Shown here in pieces: positions 9,326 to 17,492 of a stretch of 64,000 nucleotides of DNA. Both the position numbers and the translations under genes were made by a program. Numbering within the stretch: the stretch's first letter is position 1; every line of letters begins with the position of its first letter. Origin of the DNA: Methylocystis sp. MJC1 (GTDB taxonomy: Bacteria > Pseudomonadota > Alphaproteobacteria > Rhizobiales > Beijerinckiaceae); the NCBI RefSeq assembly GCF_026427715.1, contig NZ_CP107558.1:2207001-2271000 (forward strand). The letters run 5' to 3'. The notes below the pieces were generated by a model. The model saw only the letters and a list, made by a program, of their open reading frames with translations, was not told the DNA's origin and ran no database searches.

Positions 9326-10741
9326 TTAGCGCCAGTTGCGCACGTCGACGAAGCGGCCCGCGATCGCCGCCGCCGCCGCCATGGCGGGAGAGACGAGATG
9401 GGTGCGGCCCTTGAAGCCCTGGCGGCCTTCGAAATTGCGGTTCGAGGTCGAGGCGCAGCGCTCGCCCGGCGCCAGGCGGTCCGGGTTCATGGCGAGGCAC
9501 ATGGAGCAACCCGGCTCGCGCCATTCGAAGCCGGCGGCGAGGAAAATCTTGTCGAGCCCCTCGGCCTCCGCCTGTTCCTTCACGAGCCCAGAGCCCGGAA
9601 CGACCATGGCGTTGACGCGCTCGGCCACCTTCTTGCCCTCGACCATTTTCGCAGCGGCGCGAAGATCCTCGATGCGGCCATTGGTGCAGGAGCCGATGAA
9701 GACTCGGTCGATTTCGATGTCCGTCATCTTCTCCCCGCCCGCGAGGCCCATATAGGCGAGCGAGCGCTCGATCGCGGCGCGCTTCTGCGGGCTCTTGGCC
9801 GAATCGGGGGTCGGCACGCGACCGTCAATGCGGGCGACGTCCTCGGGGCTCGTGCCCCAGGTGACGATCGGCGGCAGACTGGCGGCGTCGAGCTTCACGA
9901 TCTTGTCAAAATGCGCGCCCGCGTCGGTGTAGAGCGTCTCCCAATATTTGCGAGCCATGTCGAAGGCCTCGCCCTTGGGGCCCTTGGGGCGGTCCTTCAG
10001 ATAGGCGAAGGTCTTCTCGTCCGGCGCGATGAGGCCGGCGCGGGCGCCGCCTTCGATCGTCATGTTGCAGACGGTCATGCGGCCTTCCATCGAGAGGTCG
10101 CGGATGGCTTCGCCGGCAAATTCGATGACATGGCCGGTGCCGCCGGCCGTGCCGATCTCGCCGATGATGGCCAGGATGATGTCCTTGGCCGTGGCGCCGT
10201 CGGCGAGCTTGCCGTCGACCTGCACCAGCATATTCGCGGCCTTCTTCTGGATCAGCGTCTGGGTTGCGAGCACATGCTCGACCTCGGAAGTGCCGATGCC
10301 ATGCGCCAGCGCGCCAAAGGCCCCATGCGTCGAGGTGTGGCTGTCGCCGCAGACGATGGTCATGCCCGGCAGCGTGAAGCCCTGCTCCGGCCCGACGATA
10401 TGGACGACGCCCTGACGATGGTCGTGCTCATTGTAATATTCGACGCCGAATTCCTTGGCGTTGACCGCGAGCTGCTCGACCTGCGCCTTGCTCTCAGGGT
10501 CTTCGATCGGGAGCGAGCGGTCGGTGGTCGGCACATTGTGATCGACCACGGCCAGCGTCTTCTGCGGCGCGCGAACCTTGCGGCCGGACATGCGCAGGCC
10601 TTCGAACGCCTGAGGGCTCGTCACCTCATGGATGAGATGGCGGTCGATATAGAGCAGGCAGGCGCCGTCATCCTGGCGGTCGACGACATGGTCGTCCCAG
10701 ATCTTGTCGTAAAGCGTGCGCGGCCCGGTCGAATTGGACAT
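9326..10741 (-). CDS. leuC: 3-isopropylmalate dehydratase large subunit
   Basis: A 471-residue aconitase-family enzyme that isomerises 2- to 3-isopropylmalate in leucine synthesis with the LeuD small subunit. Visible family features include the start [42 protein letters not shown], and the three [4Fe-4S] ligands in FIGSCTNGR and [11 protein letters not shown]. Length is normal. A clear AAGGAAAG ribosome site precedes the ATG. The gene is on the same strand as rplS, its usual neighbour in many alphaproteobacteria, but a methyltransferase, a VOC gene and repeats now separate them. leuD is not in the window. Confidence 0.97.
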   Translation of the reverse strand: MSNSTGPRTLYDKIWDDHVVDRQDDGACLLYIDRHLIHEVTSPQAFEGLRMSGRKVRAPQKTLAVVDHNVPTTDRSLPIEDPESKAQVEQLAVNAKEFGVEYYNEHDHRQGVVHIVGPEQGFTLPGMTIVCGDSHTSTHGAFGALAHGIGTSEVEHVLATQTLIQKKAANMLVQVDGKLADGATAKDIILAIIGEIGTAGGTGHVIEFAGEAIRDLSMEGRMTVCNMTIEGGARAGLIAPDEKTFAYLKDRPKGPKGEAFDMARKYWETLYTDAGAHFDKIVKLDAASLPPIVTWGTSPEDVARIDGRVPTPDSAKSPQKRAAIERSLAYMGLAGGEKMTDIEIDRVFIGSCTNGRIEDLRAAAKMVEGKKVAERVNAMVVPGSGLVKEQAEAEGLDKIFLAAGFEWREPGCSMCLAMNPDRLAPGERCASTSNRNFEGRQGFKGRTHLVSPAMAAAAAIAGRFVDVRNWR

Positions 10742-10900
10742 GGTCTTTCCTTAACGCCGCTATTGCGGCCCCACTTGAATTGAGGGTCTTCTAACCGTAA
10801 CGCAAGCGCCATGGAAGAGCGTTCGCGGCCCGACTGCCCATCGCGCATAGCGCGCCGCCCTCCCCGCGAGGGGCTGGCGTATGCACACATCGTCGCTTCC

Positions 10901-11060
10901 CGTCATGGCCGGGCTTGTCCCGGCCATCCACGCCGTGCAGACGCTGGCGCGTGCGGGTTCGGCGCGTTTGCTGCCGAGCGCAACAGCCTGTCGGACAGCG
11001 CGACCCGAGGTGGACCGTATCCCTTGGCGTGGATGGCCGGGACAAGCCCGGCCATGACGA
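10901..11060. repeat. Long inverted repeat, family D
   Basis: Two arms reading GTCATGGCCGGGCTTGTCCC and its reverse complement flank about 100 bp, forming a large cruciform-capable element in the leuC/Rsm22 divergent region. Elements with this 'ATGGCCGGGACAAGCCCGGCCAT' type of arm are common between genes in Rhizobiales. It causes a spurious in-frame N-terminal extension of the downstream gene. Confidence 0.85.
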
Positions 11061-11124
11061 CTCCGAAGTGCGTGACTCCCGTAGCCCTGGAGGGGATGGA
11101 TTCGCTCACGTCCCGGAGGCGGCC

Positions 11125-12111
11125 GTGACCTCCCCCGCCCTGCCCCCCGGGCTTGCCGCGGCGCTCGCGGCGCAATTGGAGCGACGGCCGCGTAAGGCGC
11201 TTGCCGAGAGCGCCGAACGTCTTTCCGACAGCTACCGCGCCCGTAAGCCCACGAGCGAGGCGATCCGAACCGAGACCGACGCGCTTGCCTATGCGCTCAC
11301 GCGGATGCCGGCGACCTACGCCGCGGCCATTACGGTGTTGGGCCGGCTTGCCGAGGAGCAGCCGGGGTTCTCGCCGAAAAGCCTCCTCGACGTCGGCTGC
11401 GGCCTGGGCGCCGCGGCCTACGCCGCCAGCGCTGTCTGGCCGGAGCTCGGCCAGATTGAAATGGTCGACCGCAGCCGCGCCTTTCTGGCGATGGTCGAGG
11501 CGCTCGCCGCCGAGGCGGGGCTGCTGACGGGCGCCAGAATCACCGCCGCCGATATGACGCGGCTGCAAGATAGCCAGGACAAATCAGACCTCGTCGTCGT
11601 CGCCTATGTGCTGACCGAGCTGAGCGACGCCGATTTGCTCGGCGTCGCCGAGAGCCTATGGTCGCGAACCGGCGGGGCGCTCGCCATTCTCGAGCCCGGC
11701 ACGCCGCGCGATCACCAAAGATTGATGGGCGTGCGCGCGCGGCTCATCGAGCGCGGCGCCACCATCCTTGCCCCTTGCGCGCATGCGCGCCCCTGCCCGC
11801 TCGCGCCGCCCGACTGGTGCCATTTCTCGGTGCGCCTGCCGCGCTCGCGGGAACATAAATTGCTGAAAGGCGCGGCGGCGCCCTTTGAAGACGAGAAGTT
11901 TTGTTATCTCGTCGCAGCGCGCCAGGGCGAAAGCGCCAAGGCGCGCATCCTCGCCCCGCCGCGCCACAGCAAGGCGGGCGTCGTAGTAAAGCTTTGCGAT
12001 ACAAATGGCTTGACCGAAAAATTCCTGCCAAAGCGCAATAAGGCTCGCTATGAAAGCATTCGCAGGAAAGAATGGGGCGACGCTCTCGACGTCCCGCCGG
12101 AGGAAGCCTGA
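11125..12111 (+). CDS. Rsm22-family small-ribosomal-subunit methyltransferase-like protein
   Basis: A 328-residue SAM-dependent methyltransferase. The nucleotide-binding motif I is LLDVGCGLGAAAYAA (about residues 95-110), followed by an acidic strand end (MVDRS) and VVVAYVLTEL. The Cys/His-rich stretch CAHARPCPLAPPDWCHFSVRLPRS is the hallmark of the Rsm22 family, whose mitochondrial members act on the small ribosomal subunit. I chose the GTG at 11125, with GGAGG just upstream; the longer in-frame reading from 10915 runs through the family D repeat. It shares one base with the next gene. Its bacterial target is not established. Confidence 0.85.
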   Translation: MTSPALPPGLAAALAAQLERRPRKALAESAERLSDSYRARKPTSEAIRTETDALAYALTRMPATYAAAITVLGRLAEEQPGFSPKSLLDVGCGLGAAAYAASAVWPELGQIEMVDRSRAFLAMVEALAAEAGLLTGARITAADMTRLQDSQDKSDLVVVAYVLTELSDADLLGVAESLWSRTGGALAILEPGTPRDHQRLMGVRARLIERGATILAPCAHARPCPLAPPDWCHFSVRLPRSREHKLLKGAAAPFEDEKFCYLVAARQGESAKARILAPPRHSKAGVVVKLCDTNGLTEKFLPKRNKARYESIRRKEWGDALDVPPEEA

Positions 12112-12518
12112 TGAACAGACCGAGGGTTGCGCCTTACCTCACCGCCAGCCCGGCGGCCGCGGCGATCGCCTTTTATACAGGCGCGTTCGAGGCCAAGCAG
12201 CGCGCCCTGATGCCCTCGGTCGATGGCCTGCGCATCGCCCATTGTGAATTGCTGATCAACGGCGGCTCGGTGATGCTCGCGGATTTCTTCCCTGAGCTCG
12301 GCCAAACTCGCGTCCCGATGCCCGGCGACACCGCAACCGTCTCGATCAGCCTGGAATATGACACGGGAAAGCAGGTCGACGACACCTGCTCCCGCGCCGC
12401 CAAGCTCGGCGCCAAGATTGAAACGCAGCCGACGAATTCTTTTTGGGGCACCCGTTACGCGACGCTGCGCGACCCTTTCGGACATCGCTGGATCTTGAAC
12501 GGGCCGCTGGATAAATAG
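12111..12518 (+). CDS. VOC-superfamily (PhnB-like) small protein
   Basis: A 135-residue protein of the vicinal oxygen chelate fold. YLTASPAAAAIAFYTGAFEAKQ at the start and WGTRYATLRDPFGHRWIL at the end are the paired signatures of the PhnB/glyoxalase-like group. These proteins bind metals or small ligands, and many have no known reaction. The start overlaps the stop of the methyltransferase gene by one base, so the two are translationally coupled. The specific role is not predictable. Confidence 0.82.
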   Translation: MNRPRVAPYLTASPAAAAIAFYTGAFEAKQRALMPSVDGLRIAHCELLINGGSVMLADFFPELGQTRVPMPGDTATVSISLEYDTGKQVDDTCSRAAKLGAKIETQPTNSFWGTRYATLRDPFGHRWILNGPLDK

Positions 12519-12580
12519 ACTGCAGCCGCGCCACCGCCGCTATTTGTGAGAAACTACGGCGTCATTCTCATCACTGAAGC

Positions 12581-12733
12581 GGCCCCCACCCTTAATCCCT
12601 CCCCGCAAGAGGGAGGGAGGCGGCTCGCGCCCGAGTTTGTCATCCCTACTTGCCGGTGTGATCCCTAACGACGCCGCTCCACTCCCTCCCCCCACGAGGT
12701 GGCGGGGAGGGATTAAGGGTGGGGGGCGATGCA
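12581..12733. repeat. Intergenic palindromic repeat, family E, copy 1
   Basis: Outer arms CCACCCTTAATCCCTCCCC and the matching GGGGAGGGATTAAGGGTGG enclose about 110 bp. Related CTCCCC/GGGGAG palindromes occur at 13328, 13452, 51105 and 63486. Confidence 0.8.
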
Positions 12734-13327
12734 GCTCCGCGCGCGTCTCAGAAAAACCGACCAGCGCCAAATTCCCCGCCGCCATTTTCGGCGCGAGGCG
12801 ATACAAGAAGCCGGGACGCCCCGGCCCCGTTCGGCCGGTAGCGTGAGAGAACAAGCGCATCGGGGCATGAGCGTCCCAGCTGCGGTCTTTATTCGCGCGC
12901 ACCTTTCCGAGCCGAAGTAGCGCCATCCTGTGGCGGTTCCTTCGTTCGGCACAGTCGCCAGACGGCGACTGCTTCTTTCCCGAGCGACTTACGTCGCCCG
13001 AGCGCGTCGCAAGGGGTCAACATGCGCCGCCTTCGGTCCGCCGGCGCTTTCCCTTTCGGTACTCGGGCCGCGTGTCGCGGACACGAAAACTATGCCCAGC
13101 CTTTGCGTGGGATTGCTCCCATGCAGCCTCCCCACGAAGGAGAAGGCACGGCGGGCGGCGCCGGACTCCCGCACGGAACGAGGGTCGTCGCTCCGCGCTT
13201 AACCGACCCCGCCGGCGCCGCCGACCCTGACGGCGCCCCTGCAAGTTGGCGAGGCGGAAGCGAGCATAAGGGAGGTTTGGAGCGTGGGGATAAATTAGGC
13301 GGCGAAATTTTCGATGAAGAGCGCAAT

Positions 13328-13376
13328 CACCCAACCTCTCCCCGCGCGCAGCGCGGGGAGAGGTTGGGTGAGGGGC
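13328..13376. repeat. Intergenic palindromic repeat, family E, copy 2
   Basis: A near-perfect palindrome, CCCAACCTCTCCCCGCGC followed by its complement GCGCGGGGAGAGGTTGGG. This compact form is widespread between genes in Rhizobiales. Confidence 0.82.
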
Positions 13377-13451
13377 CTGGGGGATTAGTAGAAACGAGAA
13401 ACGCCACAAGGCGCATGGGTTTTCTACATGCGGCCCGGGCTCCGGCCCCGG

Positions 13452-13520
13452 CCCCTCACCTAACCTCTCCCCGCATAGCCCGTCTGAAGACGGGCGTCTT
13501 CGACGCCCTACGCGGGGGAA
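13452..13520. repeat. Intergenic palindromic repeat, family E, copy 3 (diverged)
   Basis: CCTCACCTAACCTCTCCCCG on the left is paired only partly with CGCGGGGGAAGG on the right, with an inner GCCCGTCTGAAGACGGGC stem. It looks like a decayed member with an inserted stem. Confidence 0.65.
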
Positions 13521-13530
13521 GGACCGCCCA

Positions 13531-13570
13531 AAACAAAACCGCCCGGGCCTCTCGGCGCCGGGCGGCGAAA
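13531..13570 (-). terminator. Terminator of rplS
   Basis: An eight-pair CCGCCCGG/CCGGGCGG stem with further inner pairs. On the minus strand it is followed by TTTTGTTTT, 24 bases after the rplS stop, so it is a good intrinsic terminator. The other side carries GAAAAATAG, so it may work weakly in both directions. Confidence 0.82.
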
Positions 13571-13593
13571 AATAGTCTCCTAAGCCGTAAGGA

Positions 13594-13977
13594 TTACTCC
13601 CTCGCGGCCTTGGGCTTGGTCTCGACGCGTTCGGCGATGCGGGCCGACTTGCCGCGACGGTCGCGCAGATAATAGAGCTTGGCGCGGCGGACCTTGCCGC
13701 GGCGGACCACCTTGATCGAATCGATCAGCGGCCCGTACATCGGGAAGACGCGCTCGACGCCCTCGCCGTAGGAAATCTTGCGGACAGTGAAGCTCTCGTT
13801 GAGGCCCCCGCCATTACGGGCGATCACAACGCCCTCATAGGCCTGCACGCGGCTGCGGTCGCCTTCCTTCACCTTCACGTTCACGACGACGGTGTCACCG
13901 GGGCGGAAGTCGGGGATCGCCTTGCCTTCGATGAGCTTGGCGGCCTGTTCGGCCTCGAGCTGCTCAATGATGTTCAT
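13594..13977 (-). CDS. rplS: 50S ribosomal protein L19
   Basis: A 127-residue protein that sits at the 30S/50S interface. The start [11 protein letters not shown], the core [16 protein letters not shown]...[14 protein letters not shown] and the [31 protein letters not shown] segment are diagnostic of L19. Length is normal with a short alphaproteobacterial C-terminal tail. The usual upstream partners (trmD, rimM, rpsP) are not beside it: a phasin gene diverges from it instead. Confidence 0.97.
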   Translation of the reverse strand: MNIIEQLEAEQAAKLIEGKAIPDFRPGDTVVVNVKVKEGDRSRVQAYEGVVIARNGGGLNESFTVRKISYGEGVERVFPMYGPLIDSIKVVRRGKVRRAKLYYLRDRRGKSARIAERVETKPKAARE

Positions 13978-14217
13978 AACCGTAAACTCCTGCCGTTTCG
14001 TCTGTAGCCTTTCGGCCGACGAGCGTTTCGGAACGCTGTTTTAGTTGAGGCCGCTCCCAATACATCAGAGGGCGACTTTTGTCGAGTGCGCAGACGCGAA
14101 AGAACCCTCTTGCGCCGCAAAAGAAAGTGGCGCGCCGGGGACCCTCCTTCTCGACATCCGACCTATATAGCCTTGCCGGGGCGGCTGGCCATGAAAACTC
14201 GAGAAGGGGAGCCCAGA

Positions 14218-14598
14218 ATGACCCAGCACGAGGAGCGCCAAGGAGAACGCGGCGGCGCCGCGAGGGCGGCAGCTTCGGATCTGATGAGCGAGGGACGACA
14301 ACGGTTCGAACATATGGCGGACGCCCAGGCCCAGTTCTGGGATCGGATTCAGGACTCCAACCGCAAATGGCTCGATCGGATGCAGAGCGAGGCGTCTATC
14401 GCAGCCGATTTCGCCAACAAGCTGACCTCGGCCAAATCTTTCACGGAGACTGCCAGCATTTTCCAGAACTGGACCGTCAAACATATGGAAATGGCGACCG
14501 AGGACGCCCGCCGCCTGCTCTCCGACACGCAGGACATCATTGCCGCGGGCACGCGCTTCTGGACAAATATCGGCGACGGCAAAAGCCGCGGGCATTAA
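14218..14598 (+). CDS. Phasin-family protein
   Basis: A 126-residue helical protein with FWDRIQDSNRKWLDRMQSEASIAADFANKLTSAKS and the FQNWTVKHMEMATEDARRLLSDTQ segment, the amphipathic helices of the phasin fold. Phasins coat polyhydroxyalkanoate granules, which fits a storage-polymer-making alphaproteobacterium. The ATG at 14218, preceded by GAAGGGGAG, was chosen; longer in-frame readings start inside the rplS upstream region. No PHA synthase gene lies in the window. Confidence 0.78.
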   Translation: MTQHEERQGERGGAARAAASDLMSEGRQRFEHMADAQAQFWDRIQDSNRKWLDRMQSEASIAADFANKLTSAKSFTETASIFQNWTVKHMEMATEDARRLLSDTQDIIAAGTRFWTNIGDGKSRGH

Positions 14599-14649
14599 CG
14601 CTTATCCCCAAGAATGACGCGCGCTCGCACGATACAGAGCGTTGCCGCG

Positions 14650-14681
14650 CACGAAGGCCCCGAGCAAAGCGGGCCTTCGTG
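14650..14681 (+). terminator. Stem-loop after the phasin gene
   Basis: An 11-pair CACGAAGGCCC/GGGCCTTCGTG stem with a 10-base loop, about 50 bases after the phasin stop. There is no T run after it, so it is a probable transcript end or stability hairpin, not a classic intrinsic terminator. Confidence 0.6.
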
Positions 14682-14747
14682 TGGGGAATGCGCTTGATCG
14701 GCTCCCCTGTCATACGGATTCGGATCGAATAGCTCGTTTTACCGAGT

Positions 14748-14985
14748 GTCATAAGAGATCCGCTTGATTGCTTCGGTGTCATTCCCGATCGCTCGCGAAG
14801 CGAGCGATCGGGAATCCAGTGCAAAACCAACGCTTTTGTGGCTCTGGATTCCCGGTCGGGCCTTCAGCCCGCCGGGAATGACAAAGACCCATGCGCGCTG
14901 TTCAAACGGAAGTGGTGTCATACTCAGGAGGCTGAAAGCCCGACCGACAATCGAGAGCCGCTCGCTTCGCGAACCTCGGGAATGA
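14748..14985. repeat. Intergenic palindromic repeat, family A, copy 2 (inverted, with a fragment)
   Basis: A full inverted unit (to about 14922) is followed directly by a partial unit in the other orientation (CTGAAAGCCCGACCGACAAT...). Traces of another edge lie at 14700-14747. Together these fill the space between phasin and dodecin; no gene is visible. Confidence 0.8.
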
Positions 14986-15015
14986 CAAAAGCCCGAAACG
15001 AGACGTTCAAGCGGC

Positions 15016-15234
15016 TCATTCCTCCTCGCGATCATGGGTGAAGCCGACCTTTATCGTAACCTGATATTTCTCAACATTGCCCTTGCCGATACGGCCGCGG
15101 ATCTGGACGACCTCGAACCATTGCAGATTGCGCAAGGTCAATCCGGCGCGCTGAATCGCCGTGGCGATCGCGCCTTCGACACTGTCTGGCGAGGTCCCAA
15201 CAAGCTCGACGATCTTGTAAACCGAGCCTTCCAT
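15016..15234 (-). CDS. Dodecin (flavin-binding protein)
   Basis: A 72-residue protein matching the dodecin family: [26 protein letters not shown], then the flavin-stacking tryptophan in [16 protein letters not shown], and [16 protein letters not shown]. Dodecins form hollow dodecamers that store riboflavin-type flavins and damp photochemical damage. It lies immediately downstream of nifA on the same strand (85 bp gap); whether they share a transcript is unknown. Confidence 0.92.
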   Translation of the reverse strand: MEGSVYKIVELVGTSPDSVEGAIATAIQRAGLTLRNLQWFEVVQIRGRIGKGNVEKYQVTIKVGFTHDREEE

Positions 15235-15319
15235 GACATGCTCCCCCTGCCGCTCGAACTGAACGGAATGTAGAGCGGCGCGGGTTCAGGTCATCGGTCG
15301 CGGTTGCGGCGGCGGCGCG

Positions 15320-17053
15320 TCAGAACTTCTTGACCTCTATCCCATGCTTCTGCAGCGCATAGCCGATCTGGCGCGGCGTGAGGCCGAGAAGACGCGCGGC
15401 CTTCGCCTTCACCCAGCCGGCGCGCTCCATGGCGTCGACGAGCTTCTCGTAATCGGTGCGCGGGTCTTTCTCGATGACCGTGCAATTCTCGGCGCCTGGG
15501 CAGGTATCTCCCGGGGCCGGCGCGCAGGCGCTGACCGCCTCGGCGGGCGGCGCTGGGGGACGCACCGGCGGCGGGGGCGGCGGGGCGACGATGGGCAGCG
15601 GCGTCACGCCCGTCGGCCATTTCGACGACGAACCGCTCCAGAGGATGGCGGAGAGGCAACCGTCCTTGCGACAGGAGAAATCCTTGTCGATGATAACGTC
15701 GCCATGGGCGAGGGTCGCCGTGCGATAGACGCAGTTCTCCAGCTCGCGAATATTGCCGGGGAAGCCGCATTCGTCGAGCACGCTCATCGCGGATTCGGAG
15801 AACTTCAGCTTACCGCCCTGCTCCGAATTGAACCGGCGCAGGAACTCATTGGCCAGCAGATCCATATCCCCCTTGCGGTCGCGCAGCGGCGGCAGGAAGA
15901 TCGGCACCACGCTGATGCGATAGTAAAGATCGGCGCGGAATTCGCCGCGCTGCACCGCCTCTTCGAGATTTCGGTTGGTCGCACAGACGAGGCGAACGTC
16001 GACTTTCAACGTGCGCGACCCACCGACGCGTTCGAACTCGCCCTCTTGCAGCACGCGCAGGAGCTTGGCCTGGAAGGACGGCGTGATCTCCCCGATCTCG
16101 TCCAGGAACAAGGTGCCGCCGTCGGCGAGCTCGAAGCGGCCCTTGCGCATATTGGCCGCGCCGGTGAAGGCGCCGCGCTCATGGCCGAACAGCTCGGATT
16201 CGAGCACGCTCTCGGGCAGGGCCGCGCAATTGAGCTTGATGAACGGTTTGTTGCGCCGCGGAGACTGATCATGGATCGCGGCGGCGAACAGCTCCTTGCC
16301 CGTGCCGGACTCGCCGCGCAGCAGGACTGTCGATTTGGCCTTGGCGACGATGCGGATTTTTTCGACGACGGCGCGCACCGCCGGGCTGTCGCCGACAATG
16401 CCCTTGAGGCCTTCGGCCTTCACTTCCGGCGGAATGGCCGATTTCTCCCGCCAGGCGCTTTCGATCATCAATCTTTCGCGATCGCGCGCAATGAGCTTGT
16501 GCAGCCGCAGCGTCTGCCCCACCAGATTGGCGATCATGGTGAGAAAACGCACGTCGTGATCGAAGAGCACGGAGGACCGGGTGTTGCGCGCCCGATCGAC
16601 GGTCAGCGTGCCGACGACGGCGTCGCCATCCTTGATCGGCACGCCGATCATTGAAAAGGACTGGCCGTCCTCATTGCCCCAATCCGCGAGGTCCATGCCT
16701 TCGAACAGCGGCGACGTGGCGACGTCGTCGATGACGACCGGCATTTTGGTCGCGACGATCTGGCCGACCGCGCGCTCCGGCAGGCGATCGAAAAACACTT
16801 TCGCGGCGCCTTCGCTCCAACCGGAGCCGACGACGACCTCGGGCGCGCCTTTTGCGTCGAGCAGCGCGATCAAACCATGGCGCATATCGAGGAAGCTCGA
16901 TAGCAGGGTCAATACGCCCGCGAGCACATTCTCCAGTCGGTTCGGGGACGCAAGCAGTTTCGAGATTTCATAAATTCCGACCAGCGCGGTTTCGCCGTAA
17001 ACCATCGCGCGCGAAGAGGTGGCGCCAATGGAGCCGCCGAGTTCAAGACCCAT
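15320..17053 (-). CDS. nifA: Nif-specific sigma-54 activator NifA
   Basis: A 577-residue enhancer-binding protein: a GAF domain (about residues 25-190), an AAA+ domain with Walker A GESGTGKE and the sigma-54 contact loop GAFTGA, and a C-terminal Fis-type helix-turn-helix (AKAARLLGLTPRQIGYALQKHGIEV). Between the last two lies the redox-sensing cysteine set of rhizobial-type NifA: C-x11-C in ECGFPGNIRELENC, then x19 and CRKDGC. A proline run (VAPPPPPPVRPPAPP) precedes the DNA-binding domain. I chose the ATG at 17053, with GAGG upstream; the longer reading from a GTG at 17089 has no ribosome site and would begin at or before the transcript start predicted from the site at 17096-17110. It activates the nif promoters described below. 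Confidence 0.95.
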   Translation of the reverse strand: MGLELGGSIGATSSRAMVYGETALVGIYEISKLLASPNRLENVLAGVLTLLSSFLDMRHGLIALLDAKGAPEVVVGSGWSEGAAKVFFDRLPERAVGQIVATKMPVVIDDVATSPLFEGMDLADWGNEDGQSFSMIGVPIKDGDAVVGTLTVDRARNTRSSVLFDHDVRFLTMIANLVGQTLRLHKLIARDRERLMIESAWREKSAIPPEVKAEGLKGIVGDSPAVRAVVEKIRIVAKAKSTVLLRGESGTGKELFAAAIHDQSPRRNKPFIKLNCAALPESVLESELFGHERGAFTGAANMRKGRFELADGGTLFLDEIGEITPSFQAKLLRVLQEGEFERVGGSRTLKVDVRLVCATNRNLEEAVQRGEFRADLYYRISVVPIFLPPLRDRKGDMDLLANEFLRRFNSEQGGKLKFSESAMSVLDECGFPGNIRELENCVYRTATLAHGDVIIDKDFSCRKDGCLSAILWSGSSSKWPTGVTPLPIVAPPPPPPVRPPAPPAEAVSACAPAPGDTCPGAENCTVIEKDPRTDYEKLVDAMERAGWVKAKAARLLGLTPRQIGYALQKHGIEVKKF

Positions 17054-17095
17054 GGGAGCCTCATGACAGGCGTTGTTGTGCGTCGCCACATAAAA

Positions 17096-17110
17096 GCAAC
17101 TATCGCGCCA
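17096..17110 (-). promoter_or_regulatory. Probable sigma-54 promoter of nifA
   Basis: On the minus strand this reads TGGCGCGATAGTTGC, one base from the TGGCAC-N5-TTGC consensus with exact GG-N10-GC spacing. It places the transcript start near 17085, about 30 bases before the chosen nifA ATG. It implies autoactivation, as known for some rhizobial nifA genes. The nearest activator site is the one at 17268-17283. Confidence 0.6.
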
Positions 17111-17267
17111 ACTCCGAAATCCTAAATAAAACTTGGAAGTTCAACCGATTGGGGATTCGGACCTACTCCTTGGAACGATTATAAAAACAAGCCGAGTGGC
17201 GCAATTTTATCCCCGGCGCCGATTCATGTGGCGCCCATTTCGAGTGCGTGGCGCGGGCCCAATTGAA

Positions 17268-17283
17268 TGTCGCCTTGCGAACA
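17268..17283. promoter_or_regulatory. NifA upstream activator site for nifB
   Basis: A perfect TGT-N10-ACA (TGTCGCCTTGCGAACA) about 100 bp upstream of the nifB -24 element. Because the site is a palindrome it could also serve the minus-strand nifA promoter about 160 bp away. Confidence 0.8.
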
Positions 17284-17384
17284 TTTGTCCGAAGGCTTTG
17301 CGACAACTAGCCGCGCCTCTCGGGGCGCCGCAAGGAAATCCTCAACAGCAACATTTCCAATTGGTTACTTCTGATTTTTGTCAA

Positions 17385-17399
17385 TGGCACGCTTGTTGC
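17385..17399 (+). promoter_or_regulatory. Sigma-54 promoter of the nifB operon
   Basis: TGGCACGCTTGTTGC matches the -24/-12 consensus TGGCAC-N5-TTGC at every fixed position. It lies about 95 bp before the nifB start codon. Confidence 0.92.
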
Positions 17400-17492
17400 G
17401 GTCATCCGCCCAACGCCACCGGCCGACATTGGAATTGTTCCAGACGCCCCCCTCAAGGGGGTCCACAACAAAATGCCTGAGAGGATTACGCA

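Larger units (their letters stand above)
12519..13593. other. Gene-free, repeat-filled kilobase
   Basis: No convincing gene in either strand. The stretch holds three family E palindromes (12581-12733, 13328-13376, 13452-13520) and the rplS terminator. The open frames between them have unnatural composition for proteins, are rich in Arg, Pro and Ala, and have no ribosome sites. It may be a graveyard of repeat insertions or a decayed gene; nothing recognisable remains. Confidence 0.7.

Noticed and set aside
10915..11124. A 70-residue N-terminal extension of the Rsm22-like protein
   Set aside because: It is encoded by the family D inverted repeat and has no ribosome site; the GTG at 11125 has GGAGG just upstream and gives a family-like N-terminus.
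12930..13202. A 90-codon plus-strand frame in the gene-free region
   Set aside because: No ribosome site, Arg/Pro/Ser-rich composition and overlap with repeat-like DNA.
14599..14760. Possible tRNA or small RNA after the phasin gene
   Set aside because: The strong stem at 14650-14681 is a simple hairpin with no cloverleaf arms or TTC loop; it is better explained as a transcript-end hairpin.
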